Shown here piece by piece: positions 47,211 to 58,317 of a DNA stretch of 64,000 nucleotides; position 1 is the stretch's first letter; each line of letters starts with the position of its first letter. The stretch covers positions 34,059,574-34,123,573 of the forward strand of contig CM063114.1 of the NCBI GenBank assembly GCA_031841125.1, given 5' to 3'. The notes beneath the pieces were generated by a model that saw only the letters and a list, made by a program, of their open reading frames with translations, was not told where the DNA came from and did not search any database. A program made the translations under genes and the position numbers. The stretch comes from Acanthococcus lagerstroemiae. Lineage: Eukaryota > Arthropoda > Insecta > Hemiptera > Eriococcidae.

Positions 47211-49080
47211 ATTACAGCAGTGCCTGTTTATACTAGGTATACCCTTCAAAAACTCGTAGGTTTGCCCAGAAGTATTTCTCAAGATAATGAGGATAATACC
47301 TTTTTTGTTTCCCCTTGTGCCGCGTATTTGAGCAGGTATAAGTTCTTGAGAGTTTTTTCCTTTTCTAAGCGCATTAATTTCACTTAGAAAGATTCTTTGT
47401 TTTCTCTTCAGGACCACATGGTGAATGAAATTTTTTTCGGTATGTCAGTATATAATGCTGATACGACGCAGTCAGGGATATGATGGGAACAGGTAAAAAT
47501 TCTTATCAAACATTAGATGCCTATTATTCATTTTTATTCTATTAGTTATGTAACTTACAAATGTTCCATCAGTTTAGCATTATTACAGCATCTTCGTTAT
47601 TGATTGTAAAAAATAAATAAGGTATTTATCAGTAAACCTAGGAAACAAGAAGTAGTTTTTCTGTTTCCTTCACGGTAAAACTCATCGGTACACCTTCATG
47701 GTAACTCATAGGTGACAAAGTATCTCAAAATAGCCGCAGGTATTGACTTCAAAAATAATTCTGGTTTGTAATATCTTTGCAGCTATGTGGCCCTGTTCTC
47801 TGATTCGCCCTACACTGATTTCTGTCTCTTGCGCTACTTCACTCATATGAATTTCAGAAAACTTATTTTTCGGTGACGAATCCCCTTTAGAACAGTAAAT
47901 ATTTCGTGGAGTATCAAAATGAACAAAACGTGTGTCTCATGCATAGTTGACCTAAGTGACATTTTGACGAAAAATTAGTTAAATACATATTCTTATAGAT
48001 CTTGATGCCCTCTATCGGGCTACACTCGCAAATGACGAATTACTTCCTTTTTTAACCCGCTAGATGACGTAAACCATTTGAGCCACGTATATAACAACGT
48101 TTTATCTATAATTTTCAAATCGCTCTCCTGAAAAAAAAAAGATTTTTGTCACTTAGGTCAAGTGTGCATGAGACACTCGAAAAGTACGTTTAAGGGTTAC
48201 TTTTTTGGAAATCATACTAAAAAACAGGAGTGAAAAATGTGACTTTCTCCACGGGGAGCCTCTGAGGAGGACTCGTAAAGTCCTGGGGCTTCCCAAACCA
48301 CACTGAGAACCGCTCGTATACATTATCAGATAAAATTACGAAACAAATTGAAATCTAAATTACATATCTCGACGAACGAAAGGTGACATGACGACTCGAA
48401 GACTATCTATTTAAAGACTGACATACAATCATCATGAGTAATTTTCCATCGTTGTTAAGTTGCGAAATTTGCAATGAGCACTGTGTCTACCTTATTTTGA
48501 AACATAACACGATCTTTTTCCATAATATCATTTCAGAATAATTGATTTGGTTTCAGTATTTTCTCTGTTTTTTTTTTTGAGATAGTAAATTTTTTGATGA
48601 ACGAGCTTCGGAATGTAAAATATAATATTATAGATAGTTTATACAAACCAGTGTAATGTCACACAAGTTTTATCCAATATTTACATGCATGTCTTATTGT
48701 ATTGTATATTCGGGAAAAGTTTCGTATTTCCAATTTTGAATAATTTACATAATTTTATCAAGTTTTATTTTTACGACGCTCTCGAATATTTTTTTGATAC
48801 ACATATGACAAATTCGTATCAAAGTTGAACATACACATTATCGCGTCGAAAACCACAATTTTTGCTCCTTTTTGCTTATGTTACATTTAATATTACCTGA
48901 ACTTAGTTTATATAATTGTATATTTTCCCCCAATTGGTTCATAATTACCATGAATAAGCGTTCACAATATTTTTTGTTACTGTCCAGTCGCGTTTAAAAC
49001 GTGATTTTGTTATTTAGTAAAATTAAACGTTTTTCTAATACTTCTGTTTACATGATTTTTTTTTAAAATCCTCAAGTCAA
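47211..49080. other. Intergenic, no gene recognised
   Basis: A/T-rich, with no conserved frame, RNA gene or clear element edges. Confidence 0.4.
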
Positions 49081-49083
49081 TAA

Positions 49084-49303
49084 TACCGTCAACTGGGGTA
49101 TCTTGGAACAGCCGTGTAACTGAGGACACACAAACAGGTTTGCACAGTATCTGTGAATTTCGACCAGTCATTGCTTATGCTCATAAGTGACCGGAGAGAC
49201 TCAGGAATTACCTAAGTGGGCAAGTAAGGTGGCTCCTACGCATGTTTGCTGATGTGTTCCAAATTACCCGGCTGGCTGTTCCAAGATACCCCGTTCTATG
49301 GTA
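49084..49303. mobile_element. TACCGTCAACTGGGGTAT-type MITE, copy 2
   Basis: 220 bp, with ends TACCGTCAACTGGGGTATC and GATACCCCGTTCTATGGTA and a second inner inverse pair TTGGAACAGCC / GGCTGTTCCAA. The interior matches copy 1 at 32.97 kb. About 20 extra bases near the right end (TTACCCGGCTGGCTGTTCC region) explain the length difference. Confidence 0.75.
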
Positions 49304-49985
49304 TAGTTTGTTCCTAGAACATTTAGTGATCGAGTGGCGTATACCATTTTTTTCAACGCAAGAAAACAATGCTGGAACTAAAATCCAACGCATCTCAGTG
49401 TTAGCATTCATGATAAGTAGACGATAACACCTCTCCATAACTATGTATCAGCGTTTCTAGTTTCACTAGAAAATGGCCATTTCTCTTCAACCAAGCGTTG
49501 TAATAATTGAGACACTTTTCGATCATCCGTTGAAAAAAATTTTACACGGACGGTGAGAAAATTGTCGTTTTTCACCATGAGAAACGTAGGTAGTCAAGTG
49601 TCAGACAGGCAGGTACTTACTTCTCAGGATTGGGCAAATCCCTAGCAGTAAGTTTCGGATCCCGTACTGATAATAGAAACTGATTTAGGTCGCAGAACAC
49701 GGATCACTAGCAAAAATTAATTCCGATTCCGAACAACGTTTAATCCCCAAAAAACATATTCTGGATTATACGTAAATTAAATTTTGTTTGATTTTTCCAA
49801 ATCATTTTTATTTTTTAAATCAATCTAATCAGGATCATTTTATATTAATCCGAATATGATACTGATTTGCTTACCCTAGTTCACGTAGGTACCCCGGTCG
49901 AGGAAAAGCGAGGCAAATCAATTTCTGTCAGAAAGTCTGAAAAATTAGAAAATAGGGGCCATTACAAACTCGCAACAAAATAATT

Positions 49986-49991
49986 TTTATT
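49986..49991 (-). promoter_or_regulatory. Poly(A) signal AATAAA of Dr1
   Basis: On the minus strand AATAAA occurs 232 bases after the Dr1 stop codon, followed by a T/G-rich stretch. It is the likely end of the Dr1 transcript. Confidence 0.6.
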
Positions 49992-50222
49992 CGATCACGA
50001 ATACAATCAGAATTTACATACGGGAATATTAAAACAATAACAGTAATAATATTATTTACAGATTACATCGAACAATTCAGTCCGTGACTGACGACACATT
50101 ACGCCACTGAATTTTTTCTCAATCAATGCAGCTAAGAAATTCATGATGAATTCAGTCACCATATTCACCGTTTCCACTCCGAGTTCATTGAATCACCCGA
50201 CCAAAAATCAACTACGAATCCA

Positions 50223-51066
50223 TTAATCGTAATTTTCCTCATCATCGTCACTATTTTCGTCAATAGTTCGCATGGTTGCCATCTGTATTTCATGCCACTG
50301 TTCATAGTTATGTACAGCTTGCTCTTCTCTCGCCTAGAATCATAATTACAACGCATTTTTGCAAACATTACACCCGTAAATACATACAGACACGAATATC
50401 TGATGTTTCAATTTACTGAGTAGTTTTTAAAATATGAGGATTCACGATAAGTAAACTGATTTGTAACTTCGAAACTAGACGAAAGTTTTTTGTACAGAAA
50501 TAACCAAATAAGGTACCCATAGATAGTTTTCGAAAAACGTTAACATACCTTAGCAAATAGTTCTTGCTGCTGTCTGTAAAGCTCTTCTTCGGGGATTCCT
50601 AAATTTTCCAATCGTGTGCTCTGTCGTCTACGTTTCTCTTTACATGCCTTTGCAATCTCCTCAACGTCTGCTTTATACTCTCCATAACCTAGTTTCTCTA
50701 ATGCTGCGAATAAAAAAAAAAAACAAAAAAAAACCACAAGTCGTAAAAATTAAAATAATTAAATACGATCCAGTTCCTGAGATAAAAATATTTACCAAGT
50801 AGAACATGCTCTGTACTCATTGTTTTCTTTTGCTGCGATTTACAAACTTCATTCGCTTCTGAGGAGAGCAAATGAATGAATTCAGTACAGCACTGTAATA
50901 ACAACTCCCGGACTTCATTAGCGACACGTAAGTCGGGTAGAATTTCTTTGATGAGTTTGTTCAACGATGCTCGTGGCAACGTCAAATCCTCCTCTTCAGT
51001 TTTATCAGGGCCACCAAAAAGCATAGCCTCGGAACTTAATCCATTGCTGCTGCTCATTCCAGCCAT
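50223..51066 (-). CDS. Dr1: Dr1 / NC2-beta, TBP-associated transcription repressor
   Basis: Negative cofactor 2 beta pairs with NC2-alpha (DRAP1) through a histone fold and clamps TBP on DNA, blocking TFIIA/TFIIB entry; it acts in the nucleus. Three exons on the minus strand, 51066-50796, 50703-50549 and 50333-50223, join in phase to 178 residues (human Dr1 is 176). The ATG context is AAAATGG. The histone fold spans about residues 18-95 (LPRASLNKLIKEILPD, then SSEANEVCKSQQKK and TEHVLLALEKLG across the first junction). The conserved SRLENLGIPEEEL and RQQQELFAKAREEQ follow, then an acidic tail DENSDDDEENYD. All donors and acceptors are GT-AG. The only other reading is a recent retrocopy, which the introns exclude. 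Confidence 0.96.
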
Positions 51067-51694
51067 TTTAAATCTGCACCCATCAACAAGTACCGAAATC
51101 TGATGCACTTTTATATCAAGATTGTAACGAGTTGACAAAGATATCAAGTATTTTAAGCATTCGAAAACTTAATACAGGATACGTTTCGCAGAAAAAAATC
51201 GAAGATGCAGATCAACTGTAAAACTACAGCTTGTCGTTATTGCACTTAACACAGAACTAAAACAGATTTGTAAGATTGCATGATGTTAGTAAATATTAAT
51301 ATTAAACAGAAGATTAGAATGAATAACTCAAAAAATACTTCGACCCGAATGAATTTCTGAAATGACGGCTGATTGGATTGATAACATCATGATGTTGATT
51401 TTGCGTCGTGAAGTAGAATGGAGAAGGAAGCGTACAATGCAAGTCTTGAGTCTGGAATAAAGTACTTTATTTATCGTCTGTGCCGAATACGTAAGGTCTT
51501 TTTTCCTAGACTTCCCTGCTACAAGCTTTATAAAGTATAAACATTCAAAATCGTTATCACCTTATCACTCATTTATCAGCATGGCCTGTGTCTATTTCAC
51601 AAGATCATGTCTAGTGTCAACTTTCATTTATTCGACACATTCACTAAGTTAATCTGCATTTGTAAACTCTGAATCTTGTTAAAAATCAAGTTTT
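51067..51694. promoter_or_regulatory. Shared divergent promoter region of Dr1 and the UQCC4-like gene
   Basis: Only 628 bases separate the two start codons, which point away from each other, so both promoters must lie here or in short 5' leaders. No TATA box stands out at a convincing position. A transcription-factor assignment cannot be made by eye. Confidence 0.6.
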
Positions 51695-52329
51695 ATGAGT
51701 CCATTTATTCGTTTTCTCTCCGTGAGAAACACCTATGGGAACTGGAAACCCTCTTCACTCAGGAGGTAAGTTGATACTGTACTATGCACTGGGAAACATT
51801 CGCGGAGGAAATGTTCCGTATACTGTCAACTACTCCCGTAATTATATTTTTTTATATTCGCCGATGAATTTGAAATTATTTTGAATATTGTAATACGAAT
51901 TCGGGTACGTTTTTCAGAGTGGATTGCCTCGCAATAAGAAATGCCTCGAGTACAACTAAAAGCATCACTACTCCTGACGATGATGAAAACGATCCTGACA
52001 AACCCATCAAGTTCTCAACCAGCGAAGCTTCCGGTTGGAATCCGAAGAAATTAAGATTGCAAGATCTTTCAATTAATCGAACACCCTGGTATAAACAGGT
52101 CATTTTGTGGGGCACCTTGTGGATTTTCATATTCTATTTAGTTTTTAGAAAGCGTAATGAGGCTGACGATGAGCTGGACATGCCACTAGGTCAGCGTCTT
52201 CTCTGGATTAAAGAAATGCAGTTAATGGATGAAAAAAGAAGTCGTGCGAGCCAGGGTTTGTCGAATATATCTGTTAACGAAGATTTACTAGAAATAGAAA
52301 GGTTACGAGAAAAGTACAATTACAAATGA
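51695..52329 (+). CDS. UQCC4: UQCC4/CCSMST1-like mitochondrial inner-membrane protein
   Basis: UQCC4 (formerly C16orf91/CCSMST1) is a small single-pass mitochondrial protein that helps assemble respiratory complex III. Exon 1 51695-51765 (donor AGGAG|GTAAGT) and exon 2 51918-52329 (acceptor TTTTTCAG) join through a split Arg codon to 160 residues. The N-terminus (MSPFIRFLSVRNTYG) is basic and free of acidic residues, like a mitochondrial presequence. The family signature KPIKFSTSEA lies at residues 52-61, a WYKQ motif precedes one hydrophobic helix at about 85-100 (VILWGTLWIFIFYLVF), and a charged tail follows. The assignment rests on the KPIKFS motif and the topology. The tail after the helix is longer than I recall for the human protein. 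Confidence 0.8.
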
Positions 52330-52725
52330 CTTTGCCAATATGTATTTGTTTTCTTAGAATGTGACTGAAGCGGTCTTTATTTTGTATTTATCGCGTGTAT
52401 ATTGTACATATATAATCTTAGAGTTGTGTGACGTTACTAAGTTTGATTATCATGCATCTGAGATGGCATGAATTACACGGTGATGATTCGTATTTATGTT
52501 TTTCATTATCCTCCATGTGATATAGTAACGCTTTCAAGCGTACTCCATATGGGACGAATGTTCAAACTCTTTGAATATTCGTGGAATATTAATTTCAATT
52601 CCCTTAGTTGGTGAAATATGGGTATTTCTAGTATTAGAAGTACGTCTTCCCCATTGGCCGTCGATCTCCATAAGCAGAAAATCTCGGGTTACAACGAAGA
52701 AGATACAGAAAACTAAGAATAATTT

Positions 52726-52731
52726 AATAAA
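52726..52731 (+). promoter_or_regulatory. Candidate poly(A) signal of the UQCC4-like gene
   Basis: AATAAA in TTTAATAAATTC, about 400 bases past the stop, before the 3' end of the convergent NTHL1 gene. Confidence 0.4.
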
Positions 52732-53002
52732 TTCTAATCGGCAAATACTTTAATACACAAAAAACCATGCAGCAAATTACAAAAAACAAAACATACGAAA
52801 AACTTGAGCAATATAGATCCACGCAATAACAGGATTCCAAAATCAAACAGGTAACACAATTTATGGAGTAATGGTTGAATAACAGTGGTATTTGATACTG
52901 TAGCAAATGAGATTTTTGAATTTTACTGCTGCCGTCATTTCAAGCGCATCTTCGCTGAATGTTGACGCACTGTGACAAACTAAGCGGGCATAATACTCAA
53001 AA

Positions 53003-54343
53003 CTACGCAGATTTTTTCTTCTTTTTCGATACATTTGCGGACGGACATAGAAGTGCGTTCAGACATTCGTCACACTTCGGAGATACAGGTTTACAGATTT
53101 GTTGTCCGAATCCCACGAGGAGTAAGTTAATTTCAGACCATAATTCGGTTGGTAGCCAGGCCTCTAAACCAATCCGTGTGGCTTCTGGAGTAGATGTACA
53201 GTTCGGAACCAAGCGTAACCGATTACTTATTCGGTGAACGTGAGTATCAACACCTAAAAATGGTGGAAGCAAAAAGAAAAAGCAACACTGCATTTCAGCT
53301 TTCAAGCAAACTGAAATCTCGATTTTTGAGTATTGTCTGTAATTGAAGACGTGAAAAATATTCAAATGAATACATACCAATGCCAGAGGTGATTCCCCAG
53401 GCCACTTTCATGCATATATGTGCCATTTTGGGGCCCACGCCTGGTAATTTACATAATAATTCAACGGTATTAGGAATGTCACCGTTGTATTGTTCTTTCA
53501 GGATTTTCGCTGTTTCTTTTATATGCTTTACTTTTGTCTGCAAGAAAATATGAATATGAATGAAAACAAGAGTTAGGAGACATGGTAACAGAAAAAATTA
53601 GAGAATTAAGAGAAATTTAAGTTAACTGAAAGTGCTACGTGCCATTTCATAACTCTCAGGTTTCTAATTTGTACGTGAATTCGGGATAGCTACTGATGTC
53701 ACTTACCTTCCAGAAACTAACGGGTATTATTAATCTTCCGAGTGTATCGTCATCCGTTGCTAAAATATTTTCCACAGTCAAACCGTGTTCTTGAAGACGT
53801 TTCATAGCAGCATGAGTAGTCTGGTCTTTCGTTTGACTCGAAAGCATAAGTGAAATCAAGGAATGAAACCGCATCACCTATAATGGCATATACACATTGA
53901 ATTACCCGGGTATTACCCACTGTTGAAAGGTATTCAAGACCTCGAATAAATGCTGCTATCCTAAAACATAAATGAATTCTGTTTACCTCAGGAGGCTCGT
54001 TTTCGTTGACACACTGTTCGCAGCCCATGCTATCAACAGGAGCATCGAGACGGCTTCGCATTTTTCGGATGTTTTCCAGGATCTCTTGCCAGTTTTCGGG
54101 TTCCCATTTATCGGCTTCTTTCTTGAAATATATTGATGTGTCTTCGGAAGTTTCAGGAGAATCTTCGTACGAAATCTCTACGGCCTTACGTTTCTTGGTT
54201 TGTCTTTCTGTTCGCGAGGTTTTCCTGGACATATTGCTATTATCTCTGGTCAAAATAACCGTTGGTAATTTCGTAATGAAAATGGCGGAACGTAGTGTTA
54301 ACAGAGGCCGCAAAAAGCAAACGATTGATACGAACGCACTCAT
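53003..54343 (-). CDS. NTHL1: NTHL1, endonuclease III-like DNA glycosylase/AP lyase
   Basis: Removes oxidised pyrimidines and cleaves the abasic site in base-excision repair, in nucleus and mitochondria. Four exons on the minus strand, 54343-53987, 53877-53707, 53537-53378 and 53253-53003, join in phase to 312 residues. The helix-hairpin-helix motif [10 protein letters not shown] places the catalytic lysine at 213. VDTHVHR gives the catalytic aspartate at 232. The 4Fe-4S cluster cysteines 283, 290, 293 and 299 fit C-x6-C-x2-C-x5-[11 protein letters not shown] and [10 protein letters not shown] are family landmarks. Two in-frame starts exist: 54343 adds 37 residues rich in Arg, Ser and Leu and nearly free of acidic residues (mitochondrial-type leader), while 54232 starts at the nuclear-type sequence [16 protein letters not shown]. 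The C-terminus ends in a Lys run made by a T-rich tract. All key residues are intact. Confidence 0.96.
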
Positions 54344-54645
54344 AAGATAAAAAACACGTGTTGCAGGACTAGTAAGCAAACCGTGAAGGGGAGGGGGAGG
54401 GATAGCTCCACGTGATGAGAAATTATGCTTTTATGCTTTAACCGGAATGAACTGGTTGAAAATTTTACAATTTTCGTTTATTTTTTTCGAAGAATTATAA
54501 TTTTAAATTATGGTAGGTCTTTCTGGAAACAGTTTTTGCAGGGAAATATTTTTATTCGGGCAAAAATGTTACAGAAAACTTAAAAAGAAGTTTCCTTCTT
54601 GCGAAAATTCCCGTTAAAATGAAAATAGAAAGAAAAGGCACATAA

Positions 54646-54899
54646 TGGATGCTGTTAAGCATAAGGGAACCAACCAGCAAAATCTATTTTTTGAGAACAC
54701 GAGATTCAAAGTTCAAGAGCCATGTAGAAACTAAGTATATGACATAGCGTTTACTGATAAGCTTTTTCCATCGTGAGTTCACATTTTTGAATCGGGAGCC
54801 CAAGTTTGAAAAATTCTACTGTTTACGCTCTTTCCAACGATACTAATAACTTATTTTGCTAGAAATGTCGATTGGTTCCCTTCCGCTTAACAGCATCCA
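54646..54899 (-). mobile_element. GGAACCAACC-type MITE, copy 4 (opposite orientation)
   Basis: 254 bp, ends TGGATGCTGTTAAGCATAAG and TTCCGCTTAACAGCATCCA. The interior is the reverse complement of the other three copies. It lies about 300 bases upstream of the NTHL1 start, in what may be its promoter region. Confidence 0.85.
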
Positions 54900-56940
54900 T
54901 ATTCGGCTCTAGAACCAACCTGATGAGTGATGAGTGAATGATACTAACTTTTCTATCAGAGAGTGAAAGTTATAACTAGGTTTGACCAAATCGATAATTA
55001 GGGCTGAAAATGAAGAGGACTTGAGAGAGGAAGGAGATCTTAATCATTCTTGGTTGTTTGCTTCTTTCAACTCGAATTGCAGCTGCAAAATTCAGTTATA
55101 GATGGATACGTCCTGCCCATATCAATATTCGCCGTCGGGTTCATCTCACCGCACACGTTTCACCAGCACGTTGATCATTTCGCCGCGCTAAGTCAGCAAA
55201 AATGTACGGCAGCTTCTTTACCGCTATTGGGTCTCTTGTTGGTGACTATTCTTCAACGTAGGTATATTTCTCTTGAGATTTCGAACTAAAATCGACACAA
55301 GAATTCCGTAATATTTTCAACCAGACAAACATGGCTGAATGCCTATATCCCACCTGGTAAAAAAATAATAAAGAAACAGGTGGGGAACTTGGGGTTACAG
55401 CCTCTTACAGTAATGACCCCTAGAGATATTAATCTGCAAGTTCGGATGCTGACGGCGCTTTGTCGTTCATTCCCAAAGTCCATGTATCAGAAGATCTGGA
55501 AGCGTTGCAGAAAACCGTGGTTGAATTACTGATGCCGAAAGGGCGACAACGGGAGGGGGGGCACATGGAATATTTTCCCAATGTGGAATGTGTATCAACG
55601 CACGCTCGATGGCGACCCGCTGCTTACAAGGATTACAAGGAGAGCTGAGCGTGCACCATTCGACGCTTTGGAAAAGTTCATCAGCTTGTTGAAAATATTT
55701 CAACTTTCGTTTCAATTTACTGTTACAATTTTTTTTAATAGAAATGAACGAGTGCGGCGAAATGAAATTGCGGTGAACCGTGGCCGGCGAATTGTGCGTG
55801 GCAAACTAGACTAGAGGACTAGACGATCATAATATTATAGTGTTCATACAGAAAAAAGAAACCAAGTCTGGTAGATATTTTTGTGAACCGTTTACTTGAC
55901 TTACCTATAGCTTATATTTTTGTGTAGGAGACTGTCTACAAAGAATTTATGTGAATGTAGAAGTTGAAATGAAGTGGACGTCTGTCCAGTAGTAGGTACA
56001 ATTCATCTGAAAAGAAAAGTGCTCATTTGTGGGCTGTCAGTGTATTTCACGTGGACTGCTGTTATATCGACACCATATTTCGGTTAATCACTTGGATATG
56101 TCCACTACTCAATGTCAAGTCCAGTACTTATTCCATGTACCAAACTATGTATATTTTCATGTCGGCACATTCACTTGAACTCTTTCAACGTCTGTTATTT
56201 CATGAGAGATTATTCTATTGAAATAATTTCTGTCTAATTATGGTATATACTACGCATCCAAACTTACAATAATGTAAAACTTCTTAAAAAAAAAAACCTA
56301 CATTTTTGTCTATTTTTCAATATTTATGTGGGCGGTGTTTCACTGAATCTTTTTCCTTGGTCGCTGGAAGCATAAATATGCAGTATTTGGCATCAACTTT
56401 CGTAGTCTAGGTCCAAATGGAACAGTCAACGAAATTCCAACAAAAACTTACACAATAAAGTACATCAAATATGGAGTAAGATTTAATAAGAAAGTTGACT
56501 GGAAAAAGTTGGTCAAACATGAGATGTGTGTCTTGATGCATACACCTCTCATATACCAAATTTAGAGTTTGGAGATCGGATTTCCTAACTAGATATACAC
56601 ACGAATACATATACATGAGTAATAGTATCAGTATTTTCTAATTTCAAAAAGAATTTCTCATCGTATAAAAAGAGGGCTCAACATGTTATTAACAAAATGT
56701 TTTCTATCACCTCTCTTCCAGTCAACCACTCAAGACAATATTTATATGATAATAATTTATAAAAACGAATTAACAGAAGACGACCGGCAAATCAGCAGAA
56801 CTGCACTTACGGTCGATGAAATAGAAAACAAACAAAATGACGCTAAATTAAGAAAACTAAAAAGCATCTTTCGCTGCCGAGACAAAGGCCATCAAGTCAG
56901 AAGGAAAAGCTCCGTTAAAGGGAACTGTCGAGCTCCCGGA
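54900..56940. other. Intergenic, no gene recognised
   Basis: Several open frames of 60-80 codons exist at 55.05-55.81 kb on both strands, in a stretch of slightly higher G+C. None has a recognisable domain or splice context. A decayed repeat or pseudogene is possible. The remainder is plain A/T-rich sequence that includes the 3' flank of the zinc-finger gene. Confidence 0.35.
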
Positions 56941-56949
56941 AAATATACC

Positions 56950-58290
56950 TCAGGAAGTAGAATTCAAGGTTGTGGTATTATTGCCCACAGTAGGAACGTA
57001 CTGAGATAATTCTGCTTTCACTCGTCTGGCGATATGACTTCGGGTGTGCTTACGCAGATGATCTTTTCTGTAAAAGCCTTTACCGCATTCCGGACACACG
57101 TGACGTTTTTCGCCCGAATGAATGACGTAGTGAAGGGCTAACTGCTCTTTGCGCTTGAAGGCTTTTGCGCATACCGAGCAGGCATGCGGACGGTCTGGAT
57201 TATGACTCTGCTTATGTCTGGTCAAATGGTCCTTACGCTTAAGACCCGCTCCGCAAATGTCGCAGAAAAATCTCCGTTCTATCGTGTGTCCCAGAAGATG
57301 CTGTTCTAGGAGATTCTTGTCCGGGTAGGCCATGTGGCATTCCGGACAGCAATACAACGCCGATCCGTCTAAAGCAGTCGTCATTCGTATCTCGCCCGGT
57401 TTCGGCTTTGGCTTTTTCTCTTTCTGCGGCTTCTTACGCTTTCGCTTCTTACTTACCTGGGTATTTGCGAACATATTACCGTCTTGACTCTGTAGCTGCT
57501 GTACCTGACTAGCATTTAAGACGCTCTCTAATACGTCCGCTTCTTTTTTCACATTTTCAGTTGAGTATTTGAATAAGCTATGTAACGATATTGGAAGCGA
57601 GGAATTTGGTAAGTTGGACAGATAGTCGGCGACCGAAGTGGTGGACGCAACTGGAGCCGGGGCAGCAGCTACAGCGGCTGCAACCGCAGCGATACTCTGC
57701 CAGCTGGCTACTGAAATGTTATTTTGTTGAGGCTGTGACTGCGGCTGGAAATGTACAATGGACGAGATGTCAATGCCATTTTCGTTTGAAGGTTCTTTCT
57801 CTTCTTTTTTGATATTGTTGCAGATGTTTTGTATTCGAATGGAGTCATTTTGAATGGAACGTTTTTGTACATCGTGCTTAGCGAGCTGCTGGGACAGGTT
57901 ACACCGCAAGCTACCATACGAAAGGGCAGACAGATTGTCGGCACCACGTAATTTCGTCGTGATCAGAGAAAAGGAAGTCGTCGAAGGCGAAGACGAAAAA
58001 GTCGAGTTAATCGAACTAGGCGGCTCTTCGGAAGTGGGCACGTGGTTGTCTCGGTAATATTTGTTGAGCAGGTTCTGCTGACTAAAACGTGGACTCGAGC
58101 CTTGGTAACGACTGACTGCCATCATCATCGACTCGGCATTCGTTTTCAACAAATTCGTATCATCGGATAGGCTGCTGGTGTCTGTGATTGCATCACCGGA
58201 AGCTTCAGCGCCGAGGTTGTATTTCGTTGAAAATTGATTGTTAATGGCAGTGGTGACCGAGAACGGTGCCACGAAAGAGGAGAAATTCAT
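56950..58290 (-). CDS. Four-finger C2H2 zinc-finger transcription factor
   Basis: 446 residues in one exon from ATG at 58290 to TGA at 56952-56950. The N-terminal ~280 residues are Ser/Gln/Asn-rich with an Ala run (about residues 195-215), typical of regulatory regions. A basic block KKRKRKKPQKEKKPKPKPGE (about 281-300) could be a nuclear signal. Four C-x2-C-x12-H-x3-H fingers lie at about 313-335, 341-363, 369-391 and 397-419, with 5-residue linkers TIERR, NPDRP and SGEKR. The KRKDHLTRH, KRKEQLALH and YRKDHLRKH helices imply DNA binding. It is a nuclear regulator of unknown target. An acceptor (TTTTACAG at 58318-58325) lies 27 in-frame bases upstream of the ATG, so an upstream coding exon is possible, but the exon visible at 60.4 kb would not join in this frame. 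The family looks insect-specific; no name is given. Confidence 0.9.
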   Translation of the reverse strand: MNFSSFVAPFSVTTAINNQFSTKYNLGAEASGDAITDTSSLSDDTNLLKTNAESMMMAVSRYQGSSPRFSQQNLLNKYYRDNHVPTSEEPPSSINSTFSSSPSTTSFSLITTKLRGADNLSALSYGSLRCNLSQQLAKHDVQKRSIQNDSIRIQNICNNIKKEEKEPSNENGIDISSIVHFQPQSQPQQNNISVASWQSIAAVAAAVAAAPAPVASTTSVADYLSNLPNSSLPISLHSLFKYSTENVKKEADVLESVLNASQVQQLQSQDGNMFANTQVSKKRKRKKPQKEKKPKPKPGEIRMTTALDGSALYCCPECHMAYPDKNLLEQHLLGHTIERRFFCDICGAGLKRKDHLTRHKQSHNPDRPHACSVCAKAFKRKEQLALHYVIHSGEKRHVCPECGKGFYRKDHLRKHTRSHIARRVKAELSQYVPTVGNNTTTLNSTS

Positions 58291-58317
58291 CTTTGTTACT
58301 GCAGCCTGTTGTATGGT

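Noticed and set aside
54006..54350. 114-codon plus-strand frame
   Set aside because: Antisense shadow of NTHL1 exon 1.
55050..55814. Possible coding exon(s) in a higher-G+C patch
   Set aside because: Frames on both strands are short and lack domains; no consistent splice-site and phase arrangement could be built.
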